Source: Ambrosia x helenae (Eukaryota > Streptophyta > Magnoliopsida > Asterales > Asteraceae). Taken from it: a stretch of DNA of 64,000 nt. The position numbers and the translations under genes were made by a program. Location: contig CM061227.1 in NCBI GenBank assembly GCA_030844895.1, positions 108,985,238 to 109,049,237 of the forward strand, read 5' to 3'. The notes below the pieces were generated by a model. It was not told the origin of the DNA, made no database searches, and worked only from the letters and a program-made list of their open reading frames with translations. Of this stretch, positions 45,721-55,825 are shown piece by piece. Position 1 is the first letter of the stretch. Every line of letters starts with the position of its first letter.

Positions 45721-46455
45721 ATGTTGATGTCACATATGGAACCAAAGGATCAAAGATGGTCAAGTGTTAGATTAGGGGAATTAGGAGATATATCGGCCGC
45801 TTTTAATAATGGGTTTACTGATATGATGATGAACAACTTATGGGTGTATGATTTTAATATACTTGAGGAAACACAAAGCCATCATCTTTCTGGATTTCCA
45901 GTTCAAGAAACGTCGGAGTATGCAGTTCCCGATCCTGCGTTAACTTCTTCGAGGTTTTTGGTTGATACGGATCAAAACAGGGAGAATGATGATCCGAATT
46001 CGATGAAAATTATAGAAAAGGTTGAATGTAAAGTGATTGAAAAGAGCGTAAAAGGCCCGCGAAGTAAAAGATGCAAACGGACAGTTTTTGAAGGTCCGTG
46101 GGAGTTCACGTCACCTTCGTCTATTGATCTATACGGGTCGGTTGATAATCAAGGGTCTACTGTTAGCAAAAGGGCTTTGGGAGAACGTGATCTCAGTGAA
46201 CTGGTTTTCATGAAGCAAAACGGTGAAAATCTTGGAGACAATGAGTTTGTTTCTGAATCCGTTAGTGTAAATAGTGTTAGTAGATGGTTAGAAGATGTGG
46301 GGTTTGGTAGATATGCAGGTGTGTTTGAAATGCATGAGGTTGATGAAGAAGCATTGCCGTTGCTTACGGTTGATGATCTGAAGGAAATGGGTGTTCTTGC
46401 TGTTGGGACGAGAAGGAAACTGTATGCTGCAATATGTCAACTTAAGGGGACGTAA
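45721..46455 (+). CDS. SAM-domain protein (244 aa)
   Basis: The single coding exon starts at ATG 45721 (MLMSHMEPKDQ). An upstream TTG at 45712 is not a plausible start. A likely 5' UTR intron runs from the donor ATATAAAG|GTTCG near 45431 to an acceptor just before the ATG. The N-terminal 110 residues are unremarkable. A basic stretch (VKGPRSKRCKRTVFEGPWEF) precedes a C-terminal sterile alpha motif at about 182-242 (VSRWLEDVGFGRYAGVFEMH, EEALPLLTVDDLKEMGV, VGTRRKLYAAICQL). SAM domains mediate homo- or hetero-oligomerisation. Plants have a small family of short SAM proteins of this shape with unclear roles. The gene lies directly outside the Helitron and appears intact. Confidence 0.85.
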   Translation: MLMSHMEPKDQRWSSVRLGELGDISAAFNNGFTDMMMNNLWVYDFNILEETQSHHLSGFPVQETSEYAVPDPALTSSRFLVDTDQNRENDDPNSMKIIEKVECKVIEKSVKGPRSKRCKRTVFEGPWEFTSPSSIDLYGSVDNQGSTVSKRALGERDLSELVFMKQNGENLGDNEFVSESVSVNSVSRWLEDVGFGRYAGVFEMHEVDEEALPLLTVDDLKEMGVLAVGTRRKLYAAICQLKGT

Positions 46456-47690
46456 AGAAAAAGCAAGACATGTTAATGTAAGTAGTATGGTTTTTTCGAT
46501 ATGTTTTGTGTACACTTTCTAGTTTTTTGACTGCCGATAGTTGTGTGTTAGATAACAATAGAGTGAGATGATGTTTTTTTTGGAATGGCCAGTTTGTTGA
46601 AAGGTCAACATGTGAAAAGATATATAGCAAAAAGAAACTTGTTCCAAAGAATTTGAAATTAAACAAATGCAAAACAGACAACTATGATAGTGATAGCTTA
46701 TATGATCAATTGTATCGTTCAGGTAGGCGGTTCGGTTTACAGTTTGGCAAATCGTGTTTAACGGTTCAGCCGACTGTTTGTGGATTGGAACGGGTCGTGC
46801 AAATAGAACCGACAGAGATAGTAAATTATATGGGTCCGGATGCCCAGACATGTATCATGTTAAAACTTAAAAAGGGTCATGTTCTGCTACAAATTCCATC
46901 CCCAGATGTTAAAAAAAATATATGTGCTTTAGTACATACAATAATACATGTTCTTCATAGCTTCTTATTTGCAAGCATGACAAAAGTTGTCTAGGCCATA
47001 AAGCCTATAACTGGAAAAGAGCATAATATTCCCACTCGGTTCATCCAAAACATGATGACATCCAAAATCAACAAGTCACTAAAACTACAGTTAGATATTG
47101 ACCAAGTCTTCTTGACTGGGTCTTCCACGACTCCTTTGCTGGAGCTCGGGTCGAGTATGGGTCACGGTTCGGGGTCAATCTTAGGGTCCGTATCACACGT
47201 ATCATTTCCGCGTGCCTCAAAACGTTCTTGTCCTCAAGAACGGAACAATGTCGCCACAGAGGTCGCCATTCAAGTCTCCCAGCGGCATTCGGTGCGGTCT
47301 CAACTATGCGCCATGGTTGCCAAGGTGGTCACCACTCTCGTCTTCCAGATCTCGGTTCAAAATTTACCGACCCCTTTCGATTCATAACTTGCGGATCCAG
47401 AAAGTCGACGGCTGTTGAAGATCCCAATATGAGTTGGCACTTGTAGGAGTCACAGAATTATAATTATCAGGACTAGAGCATAAAAAAGTTGTATTCCATA
47501 TTTGACTTGAGAGAAGCCACTTTAGATTGTGAATCTTTACCCATGTGGATCGTTATATGTTGCTTCAAGTATGTATTTTCATGACCCTTGTACCATGTAT
47601 TATATATACCCATATAGCTAGTTGCATTCAAGATGGTGATCAAAAGTCCAGTCTCGCGGCTTTGGATATAAATGCAAAAGTTTGACAAAT
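46456..47690. other. Intergenic; no gene recognised
   Basis: After the SAM gene there are only short frames on both strands. The GC-richer patch at 47100-47400 has three overlapping plus-strand frames and no recognisable domain. I cannot support a gene. Confidence 0.5.
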
Positions 47691-47818
47691 ATTTGGGGGA
47701 GTTGGCATGAGAGAATTAATCCTCTATTAATTATTCTCTTGATCCTTGATCCGCGATACAAACAGACATACTGTCGAAGAGTTTTGTAATCTGCTGCAAG
47801 AAGACGTGCAGATGCAGC

Positions 47819-48411
47819 ATGTTTTTTGCCTTTAAATGGACTAAATGGGTCCCGTTGAAGTGTAATATTGCGGCGTGGAGAGCGGAAATGGAGCGCCTCC
47901 CGGTTAAAGCCGAGTTGTCCAAACGAAACATACATATACAAGACCCGAACTGTTCTATCTGTGGGGTGGGATTCGAAACAGCAGATCATTTATTAATTAC
48001 AAGCTCCCCTCTTGCTTTGGAAGTATGGTTTCACATCGGCCACTGGATCGGGTTGGGAAATGTTTTCGCTTTTGAAACAAAGGATTGTCTTATTTGGTAT
48101 AAAAAAGCGAATGGAGGTAAATGGGGGAAAAGAATTGTTCACGGCATAATCCTAGTATCATCTTTGCATTTGGCAAGCGAGAAACGACAAGATTTTCAAC
48201 AACAAAACGCCGGTAGCTAGAAATCTTATTGCTAATATAAAGAATTCTTCGTTTTTTTGGCTGAAGAATAGATCAAAGTTTATAGATTTGGATTGGAAAA
48301 AATGGCGTTATAGCCCTTTGTATATGGTATTGTGTTGAGTGGCGGTCCTCGCTTTGAGGACTTTGCCGTTTTTTGAATGAAAGTGAATATCCAAAAAAAA
48401 AAAAAAAAAAA
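47819..48411 (+). pseudogene. LINE 3' relic with zf-RVT segment and poly(A)
   Basis: A frame reads FKWTKWVPLKCNIAAWRAEM, then LPVKAELSKRNI, CSICGVGFETADHLL and WFHIGHWIGL. This is the zinc-binding domain that follows the reverse transcriptase in plant L1-type LINEs and their derived genes. The region ends in about twenty A residues (48394-48411 area), the usual LINE 3' tail. Everything upstream of the zinc domain is missing, so this is a 5'-truncated insertion. A clean target duplication was not found. Confidence 0.7.
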
Positions 48412-48431
48412 GATATATAGAGGATATATAC

Positions 48432-48710
48432 TAGGGATGAGCTCCGGACGGTATCGGTGCCAACCGAAAATACCGATCCCAAAAACTCACAAAACTGAAT
48501 ACCGATACCGAAAGCATACGGTACGGTACCGGTATGGTATCGGTATTTTACCTTAAAATACCGATACCGTACCGATACCGATAATACCGAAACCGAAAAC
48601 CTCTAAATGTGGGTACCGATACCGAACACCCTCGGTTCGGTATAGGTTCGGTACGAGATCGAGACTGAGACGGGACGAGATCGGTATTCAGCGTTATGTG
48701 CTCATCCCTA
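48432..48710. mobile_element. hAT-type MITE with perfect 8-bp TSD
   Basis: The ends TAGGGATGAGC and GCTCATCCCTA are perfect inverted repeats. The flanks ATATATAC (48424-48431 and 48711-48718) are identical. The 279-bp body consists largely of ACCGATACCG-like units on both strands (CGGTATCGGTA, CCGTACCGATACCG), giving a strongly self-complementary molecule. Confidence 0.85.
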
Positions 48711-48719
48711 ATATATACG

Positions 48720-49798
48720 GTAGAACTGAATAGTCTTCCTAGTTAAGTATACTAGCTTGGAAATACTCTTTGATCATTAATATGCACACGATCCTGGCCA
48801 TGTCAAAGAAAAGGTAGTTTTCAAGGGTGAAAACTTGCTGAAAATTGTGATGAAAAATACAAAAGAAAAACGTTTATTTACTAAATCAACTTTCTTACCT
48901 CTTACAAAATCACTATTCATTTTTTTTTACTTCCTAAACCTTATAGTTTTCAACTTTCAGAAATTTTCATATTATCCCTCAAGATATTTTTTTATGGTTT
49001 AACAACCCTGTTGTAACATGCGGGTTTTAAGTTGACTTAGTTTTTCTTTTCTATGTTTCACGTCTCGGTAAGATTTTTTTCAGACCTACCATTAAAATTT
49101 AAGTGCTATCCTATTTGAGAAGTGATTATGAAAAAAAAAAAAAAAAAAAATCAACTAGAGAAGAAAATAAAAGGATGGGCATTTTGATTTGTTGGGTTAG
49201 TGGAAAACGATTTCCATAAAGTGTAGAAAATTGCCTCAAATCACAAACTATGTTTTGGCAACTCCTGTTTCGACGCACTTGTTTATAAACTTACTTTAAA
49301 ACGGCGCAATCACACTCATATGTGCACAATGCCACAATTTATTGTCGTGCCAACGTTAAGACCAGAATCAAGGAACAAAAATATTTCATCTAACAACTAA
49401 TAAACCCATATTCCTTCATGTTTTTTCTAACGGCTAATATCTTTCTAATTTACACCTTGCCCAGGATTTGATCCGAAAAAGAATATGCCATATTTGTTTA
49501 TGTGAACCTCATAACACATTATAAACGTCGGTTGATGAGTTGTTGCAAAAACACGTCATAGTTCCACTTAACGTGGAAGAATAATCACACCTATTTAACC
49601 ACACCTGCCCTGCCTGCCTCCACATCTTCTTTTTTTGTTTGTTTTCAAACAAGGTCATTTTCGTAAATGGACATCTAACCACTAAATCATATTCTTTTAG
49701 ATCATGGGATGTCGACGCTAGCTCACATATTTCCATTCCTATTCTAGATATTCTTTTATACATCCTTCCAACCACTTGTTCACTAGTTTGAAAAACAA
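48720..49798. other. Upstream region of the Dof gene; no other gene
   Basis: AT-rich sequence with an A-run at 49132-49150. No coding region is supported. The last few hundred bases presumably contain the Dof promoter, but I cannot pick a convincing TATA box. Confidence 0.5.
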
Positions 49799-50572
49799 AT
49801 GCAATCTATAGGCAATGGAGTGGAGAGTTTGTTCGTCGCCGATACTGGTGCTGGTGGTGAACGTAGTTTAAAGACGGCCCACCACCAGCTTTTCGGCGAC
49901 GGACATGGTACTAGTTTAAAGTGTCCGCGGTGCGGATCTTTAAACACAAAATTCTGTTACTACAACAACTACAACCTTTCTCAGCCGCGGTTCTTGTGCA
50001 AAGGCTGCCGTCGCTACTGGACCAAAGGCGGCGTTCTTCGCAACGTTCCTGTTGGTGGCAGTACCCGTAAAACCAAAACCAAACGATCGAATAAAAAGAG
50101 TGAGCGAAAATCAACCGATTCACATAACTCTAGCAGTGACAGCAGCTCAATCGTTGCAGCCAACATCTCTTCGGAAACAACACCGTTTACACTAACTGAG
50201 TCATTACCAAAGACTTCGGTTAATCAAAGCTTCGAACCAACGAGGCTGAACGACAATGTTCACCAGGTGTTTTCGGAGATGGGGACGTTTAGAAGCTTGA
50301 TGACTGCATCCTCAGATGAGTTAACTGTAGGATTCCAGTCTGCACAGGAAGCGTCACAACTAAAACAACGAGAACAAGACCCGATTGTAGAGAACCAGGA
50401 TTGGGGCCAGAAACAATGGGTGCAGGCGACTGATGCTGTGATGGACTCATTAGTGTTGGAGGATTATAGATCACAGTCAAGCAACGGCGGAGACGCTGCA
50501 GAGGATTGGGGTTTGTTTGATCAATCATATTGGTTGAATAATCCTGATCATCAGCTAAACTACTTACTTTAA
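49799..50572 (+). CDS. Dof zinc-finger transcription factor (257 aa)
   Basis: An intronless frame starts MQSIGNGVESLF. The Dof domain spans about residues 40-90: CPRCGSLNTKFCYYNNYNLS, then QPRFLCKGCRRYWTKGG and LRNVPVGG. The four zinc ligands are Cys 42, 45, 67 and 70 (CX2CX21CX2C), all present. A basic stretch (TRKTKTKRSNKKSERKS) follows and probably acts as a nuclear signal. The rest is Ser/Thr-rich and then acidic with a Trp-containing C terminus (EDWGLFDQSYWLNNPDH), as in activation regions. Dof proteins bind AAAG cores in plant promoters. The FLCKGC variant replaces the more common HFCKAC. The gene appears intact; I do not assign an orthologue. Confidence 0.95.
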   Translation: MQSIGNGVESLFVADTGAGGERSLKTAHHQLFGDGHGTSLKCPRCGSLNTKFCYYNNYNLSQPRFLCKGCRRYWTKGGVLRNVPVGGSTRKTKTKRSNKKSERKSTDSHNSSSDSSSIVAANISSETTPFTLTESLPKTSVNQSFEPTRLNDNVHQVFSEMGTFRSLMTASSDELTVGFQSAQEASQLKQREQDPIVENQDWGQKQWVQATDAVMDSLVLEDYRSQSSNGGDAAEDWGLFDQSYWLNNPDHQLNYLL

Positions 50573-50849
50573 CTGTTTTTTGAAGAAGTTTTTTAATTTA
50601 TTGGGTTTTTATTAAATTGTATACCCATAATCATATTTAATATTTTTGATATGATTGATATATAAACCTATATATGATTGTGTCGCTTGAATCACACAAG
50701 AATTAGGTGTTGATTTGTTTAAATACATCTGATATCCGGTTTCACACTCATCCGGAACTTGTGGTTCATTACCTACTCGTTTAATATCCATTTGTGATCT
50801 TATGTGGTTCACAGTTGCGTAGGAAGTGCAACGGGTAGGGGACCATGGA

Positions 50850-50868
50850 GGGGGGGGGGGGGGGGGGG
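50850..50868. repeat. Poly-G tract (19 G)
   Basis: An uninterrupted run of 19 G follows CCATGGA, downstream of the Dof gene. Its exact length in the genome is likely uncertain, and such runs can form G-quadruplexes. Confidence 0.9.
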
Positions 50869-52650
50869 CGCTGGGCGTTTGAAGGGGTCGCTTAATGGAT
50901 GTAGTAGTTGAAATAATCTTGATAATGTGTACCCAACCTATTAAGATGTGTAGTTTGAATGCAAAGTACACTATGGTTTTGAAGATTGAAATTTGGTGTT
51001 TGGTAACCCCACAGGCCACAAGTACATCAACAATTTTATTGCCAATCTAGTTATCATCTTCTAATGAATTTATTCAACATTTAATACACCATGTGCATTT
51101 GTGGCTTTTTCTTTCTAGTTTTCAAATCACATCATCCAAATCAAGTAATTGATAGCGGACCATTCCATAGACTTAACTAACCAACTTAGATGACATGCGG
51201 CGAGACACATTCCTTGCTGGAATTTGTATCTGTTTTTTAAATTGTTACAATGGAAGCATAAACAAAAGTAACAATGCAGGAGGTTGTTCTAGTCACCTTG
51301 TAATCTTTATAACCTCCACTGCAATGAAGTTTAATCTTTCAATACATAAGCTCGAGAAGAAAGCACCAGTCGTGTGATCCAAGTTGCAGTCTCTGAGATG
51401 TAACATCCAACCATTCATACCAACCAATATTGTCCTTTTGGTTGATTGAGTGTTGACTTTCCATGAGGCCACCCACACTATGATTGTTACCACCAAAACA
51501 CATTTAACTATATAGAGTTTTCCTGCCATCACAAACAATTTGTCCAAATTGTATTGGTGGAATTTGAGCATTCACATTCTTAAAACCTAGTATCTGTCGT
51601 GACGATATGAGATTTGTGTAAGGTGTCACATGAAATGTCGTTGAATTCTTAATGTTTTTCTAGACATTAGGCACTAATGATGCTTGAATTGATTTGTGAT
51701 GCGTTCATCGCTGCATACTTGCTTAATTTATGCAGTGCTAAGTAAGGTTGAATAGTGATTCAACAAATGAAAAGGGGATGAAAAATGATGGGATAAAAAA
51801 AAAAAAACTAGCGAACAAGAAACCTTAACTATATAAATTAAATCAACCCGTCAATTCATTTCTTAAAACTTGCCAAGTTACATCAAAATATTAGGTAGAC
51901 GGGAAACATTTTGCGCCGCCACCCCTTTCAGAATGTTCGATGTTGAAAAGCAAAAGAGATAAGTTCTTCTTACCATACAAAGCGTTCTAGTTTTAGTAAA
52001 TATCATTTTCCTAACCTATCACTTGTGAAATGATTATTATACCCTTGGAGTTATGCAGAAGAGTCCATAACCATGACTGCAAATCCCAGCTTAGTTCTGA
52101 AACTTGACCAATTCAATAAAAAGTCAACCTTGTATACCATATATGGATGAATTATCAACACAAAGCTAGAATTTACAACATTGAACACAAACACGACCGG
52201 ACTTGTTGTATCGTTCTGGTCTTGGCATCAACACAGGGCTTCCAGTCCACTCCCTTTGAACTCTGCAAATTATCAACAAAACAAACTCATTTAATCACTG
52301 TAAATAGAGGGTTTGTTAATTGTTTGGTCAAATAATCAAACTGCTTATGCAATGTCATTATTAAATAACCAAACACGCGGCGTCGATTATTTCTTTTTGA
52401 CTACGTGTAACGATTTATGATTTTACTAAAAAGCGAAAAGTTACTACCACGTGTTTTTATAATTTTATTCACTTATTTCCTTTCTTTAGAGTATGTAATG
52501 GTTTCACATTAAAAAAAAATGAAGTGTGTATGTGATTGGTCAAAAATTGGTGGGACCCATAAGCTGGGCTCACTAACGCCCAAGCTGACATGGCTTGGGG
52601 CGTTAAACTATAACACATAGCCTCAAAAATAACAACGGGGTCGTTGGTAC
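50869..52650. other. Intergenic with a possible small-gene relic
   Basis: No complete gene is seen. On the minus strand from 51526 a frame starts MAGKLYIVKCVLVVTII, a hydrophobic signal-like stretch, and reaches TILVGMNGW, vaguely like the N terminus of a phytocyanin. It has no continuation and is not called as a gene. Confidence 0.3.
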
Positions 52651-53166
52651 TTACATTGGGAAGGCAAATGAACTCGAACTCGAGCCACTTGACTCACACA
52701 CTACATCTCTATGTTCCTCTATCTCCTTCAATTCTTCAGTTTTTGCAGCATTTTTCTACACACAGTACCATAATCACAAACCTAATGAAGCAGATAATAC
52801 TAATTGATCATAAATTAAATTTAAACAAACCTTCTTTCGTCGTCGAATATCTTGTTTTCTCGCATAAGAGCTTTCTATTCTTCCGTCATTGTCATCATCC
52901 TTGAAATGAAAGACGATGTAATCATCTTCCTCAGACTCACACGACTGCCAGCTGGCCGGCGACTCTTCTCCTACAGCTCTCTCTACCGTCGTTTCAATTA
53001 CCGCTTTTTCCTCTCTTACTCGTCTCCGATCATCACCAACTGACGAAGGTGGTGGGTTCTGACGATCCGATTCATCGGAGTCTTTGTCGATTGGGAGTTT
53101 ACATGAATTGAAACACGATATCAGGTGTTTCATTCGACATCTCATTAACGTGTAGGGAGTACTCAT
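52651..53166 (-). CDS. Small two-exon protein of unknown function (146 aa)
   Basis: Exon 1 runs 53166-52831 and exon 2 runs 52755-52651. The junction is in phase with donor AAG|GTTTGT and acceptor TGTAG. I chose ATG 53166 (MSTPYTLMRCRMKHLISC) because a TATA-like TATATA lies near 53240 on this strand and the upstream in-frame Met would sit at or before it. The protein has a Cys-containing N terminus and an Arg/Glu-rich middle (DDRRRVREEKAVIE). After an acidic patch (ESEEDDYIVFHFKDDDND) comes a basic RKQDIRRRKKK, and the C terminus is Ser-rich, ending SSGSSSSFAFPM. I do not recognise a named family, although SFAFP tails occur in uncharacterised plant proteins. Confidence 0.6.
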
Positions 53167-53269
53167 GTTTGGTTTGATGATAGAGAGATCGATGAAATGA
53201 TGAGAGAGAAGAGAGGGAGTTTTATTAGGGTTTTGTCTGATATATACATGGAAACTGCTCCATATCATG

Positions 53270-54220
53270 CTCGTCTAGCTATAAACCTTAGCTTTTCAAA
53301 TTATGTTTGATTCCCTCCCAAATTAAATTTTATTAAACAAAATTAATTTTTGTTTAAACAAAATTAATTTTTTGACTTTGGATCGCATTTATTAAAAACA
53401 TTAAAAACTCAATATTGCATACATCGGTTTTCCTAGTATAGATTCATATTTTGTATGTGTGTGGAAAATTTGAGATAATGTTTTGGTAACATAGTAAGTA
53501 AGAAACATAATTAGAATTGTTTTGAGGGTTTTGAAATTTTGATTAATTCCTTCTTGGTGTATGTGATTTGATTTGGTTTGATTAGTTTTTCTAATTATCA
53601 AATCATTACATATTTTTTTATAAGATCATGTGTAGTAGGCTAACGGTGTGGTGTCGCATTGAAAGGTGCCGAAGGCACTTGGTGAGTGTAGTAACGGGCG
53701 CCATTCTTGAATTCTAGCATATGTGTGCATTGAATTTCGTTCCAGCCAATGAAAGGGGCTCCACATGGTCTAATTAAAAACGTGAAATCAATTATTTAAG
53801 TTAATTTTTATGTTATCCTTATTATTGATACGTTGTATAGGATCATTAAATCATGATTTGGCTAATTGATAATTAGGCCTCGCTTTAAGGTTTGGTTGAG
53901 TCATGTTTAAGTATAACAGAGATTTGAACTTTAACAAAAAAAAAATCAACAGTTTTCATACATATATGTTTTGTTTTTAGTACAAACTGAAGTTTTCGAT
54001 TTTAATGTAGGGATGACAATGGGTCGGTTTGGGACGAGTTTAGCCGTTTAGGTAATCTCAACCCATACCCGATTAGGTATGTTTGTCTCAAAATCCGTCG
54101 GGTTTATATCAGGTAATTACCCATAGGGTATCGGGTATACCTGTGGGTTTCGGGTAAACCCATTAATTTTTAAAACTTACCCGTTGGGTATATGAGTATA
54201 TCTACTAAAAACCGTCAACT
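53270..54220. other. Intergenic; hAT-like left end from about 54012
   Basis: There is no gene. From about 54012 the sequence TAGGGATGACAATGGGTCGG and repeated GGGTAAACCC/GGGTATACC-like motifs resemble the start of a hAT MITE family. No matching right end was found before or after the Mutator-like element that follows. Confidence 0.4.
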
Positions 54221-54229
54221 TAAAAATTA

Positions 54230-55539
54230 GACTGAATTACAAGTTTTGTCCTTAAAGTATATACCCGATTGCAATGAATGTCCTTTAACTTTAAAGTTGA
54301 TTGGTTTTGTCCTTTATGTTTTAAAATCTTGCACGTTATATCTTTTATGACTAACTCGGTTAGTTTTTAACGTTAATATGAGGGTAAATTCGTCTTCTTA
54401 CTCTTCCAGGGACTATTTGTGTAAGTAAATAAAAGTTTTGGACAAAAGAAAAAAATTTAAATTAATATAAAACCCCCTCTTTTAATACCTGCCTCCACCA
54501 CCACCTACCACCTACCACCACCACCACATACCACCACCACTTACCACCACTACAACCTGCCGCCGACCACCAACACAACCACCCCTTCCATTCGATCAAA
54601 CCAAAACCCTGACCTCAATCGGGCCACAACCACCTACCGTAAAAAAACGTAACCTCAAAAACGTAACCCTGACCTCATCTTCCTCTGCTCATGTATAGTC
54701 GGAATAGATGTGCAACACCCACCTCCACAGGGATGTTGTTGTTGTCGAACACTATTGCTCGTCTCCACTATAAAGCTTACCATGGTAGTACTCGTTTCTA
54801 GGATCTTTCCAGACATAGATTAGAACAAATGTGGCTGAGCAGGGTTGCATCGGTATGGATGTGGCTATGTATTGGGGGTTACAGAGTTTAGGATTCTTCA
54901 CAATGGCCATTACCAGATCTGACCCATCTTATTGGGTTCTAGATCTTTAGATTCAAAATAAAAATCAAACACGTAGGAAGGGGCTAGCAGTGGTGCTCAA
55001 TTCAAGAAACTAGGGTTTTGCAGTTGCTAGTGGTGGTGTTTGCAGTGGTTGCACTTGGGTGGTGTAGTGGTGGTGGAAGGTGGTGGCGGTGATAATTGAG
55101 GTGCCTCGCCAGAGAATAGATTTGAGAGAGAGAGAGCGGAGGGGAGATTTAATTACTTAATCCAGACATGAAGATACACATGGGAAGGGGCTAGTAGTGG
55201 TGCTCAGTATGGTAAGGTAAGAGATGGAGGTGATGGTGGTGTGGGGATGGAGGTGGGTGGTGGTGGTGATGATAAATGAGAGAGAGAGAGAGAGAGGGAG
55301 GGGTCAGGGGTATTAATATATATAAATTCTTTTTGTTTAAATTTTAAAATAGTTTTTAAATAAATGGGTAAAAAGACAATTTTACCCTCCACTTAACAAT
55401 AAAAACTAACCGAGTTAGCCATAAAGGATATAACGTGCAAGATTTTAAAACATAAAGGACAAAACCAATCAACTTTAAAGTTAAAGGACATTCATTGCAA
55501 TCGGGTATATACTTAAAGGACAAAACTTGTAATTCAGTC
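54230..55539. mobile_element. Mutator-like element with long inverted repeats and 9-bp TSD
   Basis: Inverted repeats of about 165 bp start GACTGAATTACAAG on the left and end CTTGTAATTCAGTC on the right. The flanking 9-mers TAAAAATTA (54221-54229 and 55540-55548) are identical. Long TIRs with a 9-bp duplication are the Mutator hallmark. The 1310-bp element has no transposase. The interior has CCACCACC-rich sequence on one side and GGTGGTGG-rich sequence on the other, plus a GA microsatellite at about 55278-55296. The element stands about 290 bp upstream of the HRQ1 start codon. Confidence 0.85.
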
Positions 55540-55825
55540 TAAAAATTATAAGTCTATGATACTATTACTCTAAAAGTGAAATTTATAAAAGTCGAGGGAC
55601 TAAATTTTTAAAATTTCTTGGATTCACGTGTAAAAACCTGTCTCTCAAGTTCCCCGCCAAAACCCTAGATTCCGGTCATCACCCCCTCAACGAACCACTG
55701 ATACAACCGTACCATACTCAAATAAATCCCTTAAACCAATAATCCAATCAAATCAAATACAAATCTTTTTAATTCACATTACAGAAACAATCACTGTTCA
55801 AGAACAAACGAACAGATTTTAACCG

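Noticed and set aside
47052..47446. Three overlapping plus-strand frames
   Set aside because: No domain, no splice context, and all three frames are open in the same GC-richer patch, which argues for chance.
50850..50868. Poly-G tract as a functional G-quadruplex
   Set aside because: Length in such runs is unreliable and nothing in the context points to a function.
51368..51571. Phytocyanin-like secreted protein on the minus strand
   Set aside because: Only a signal-like stretch and VGMNGW resemble that family; no copper ligands or further exons were found.
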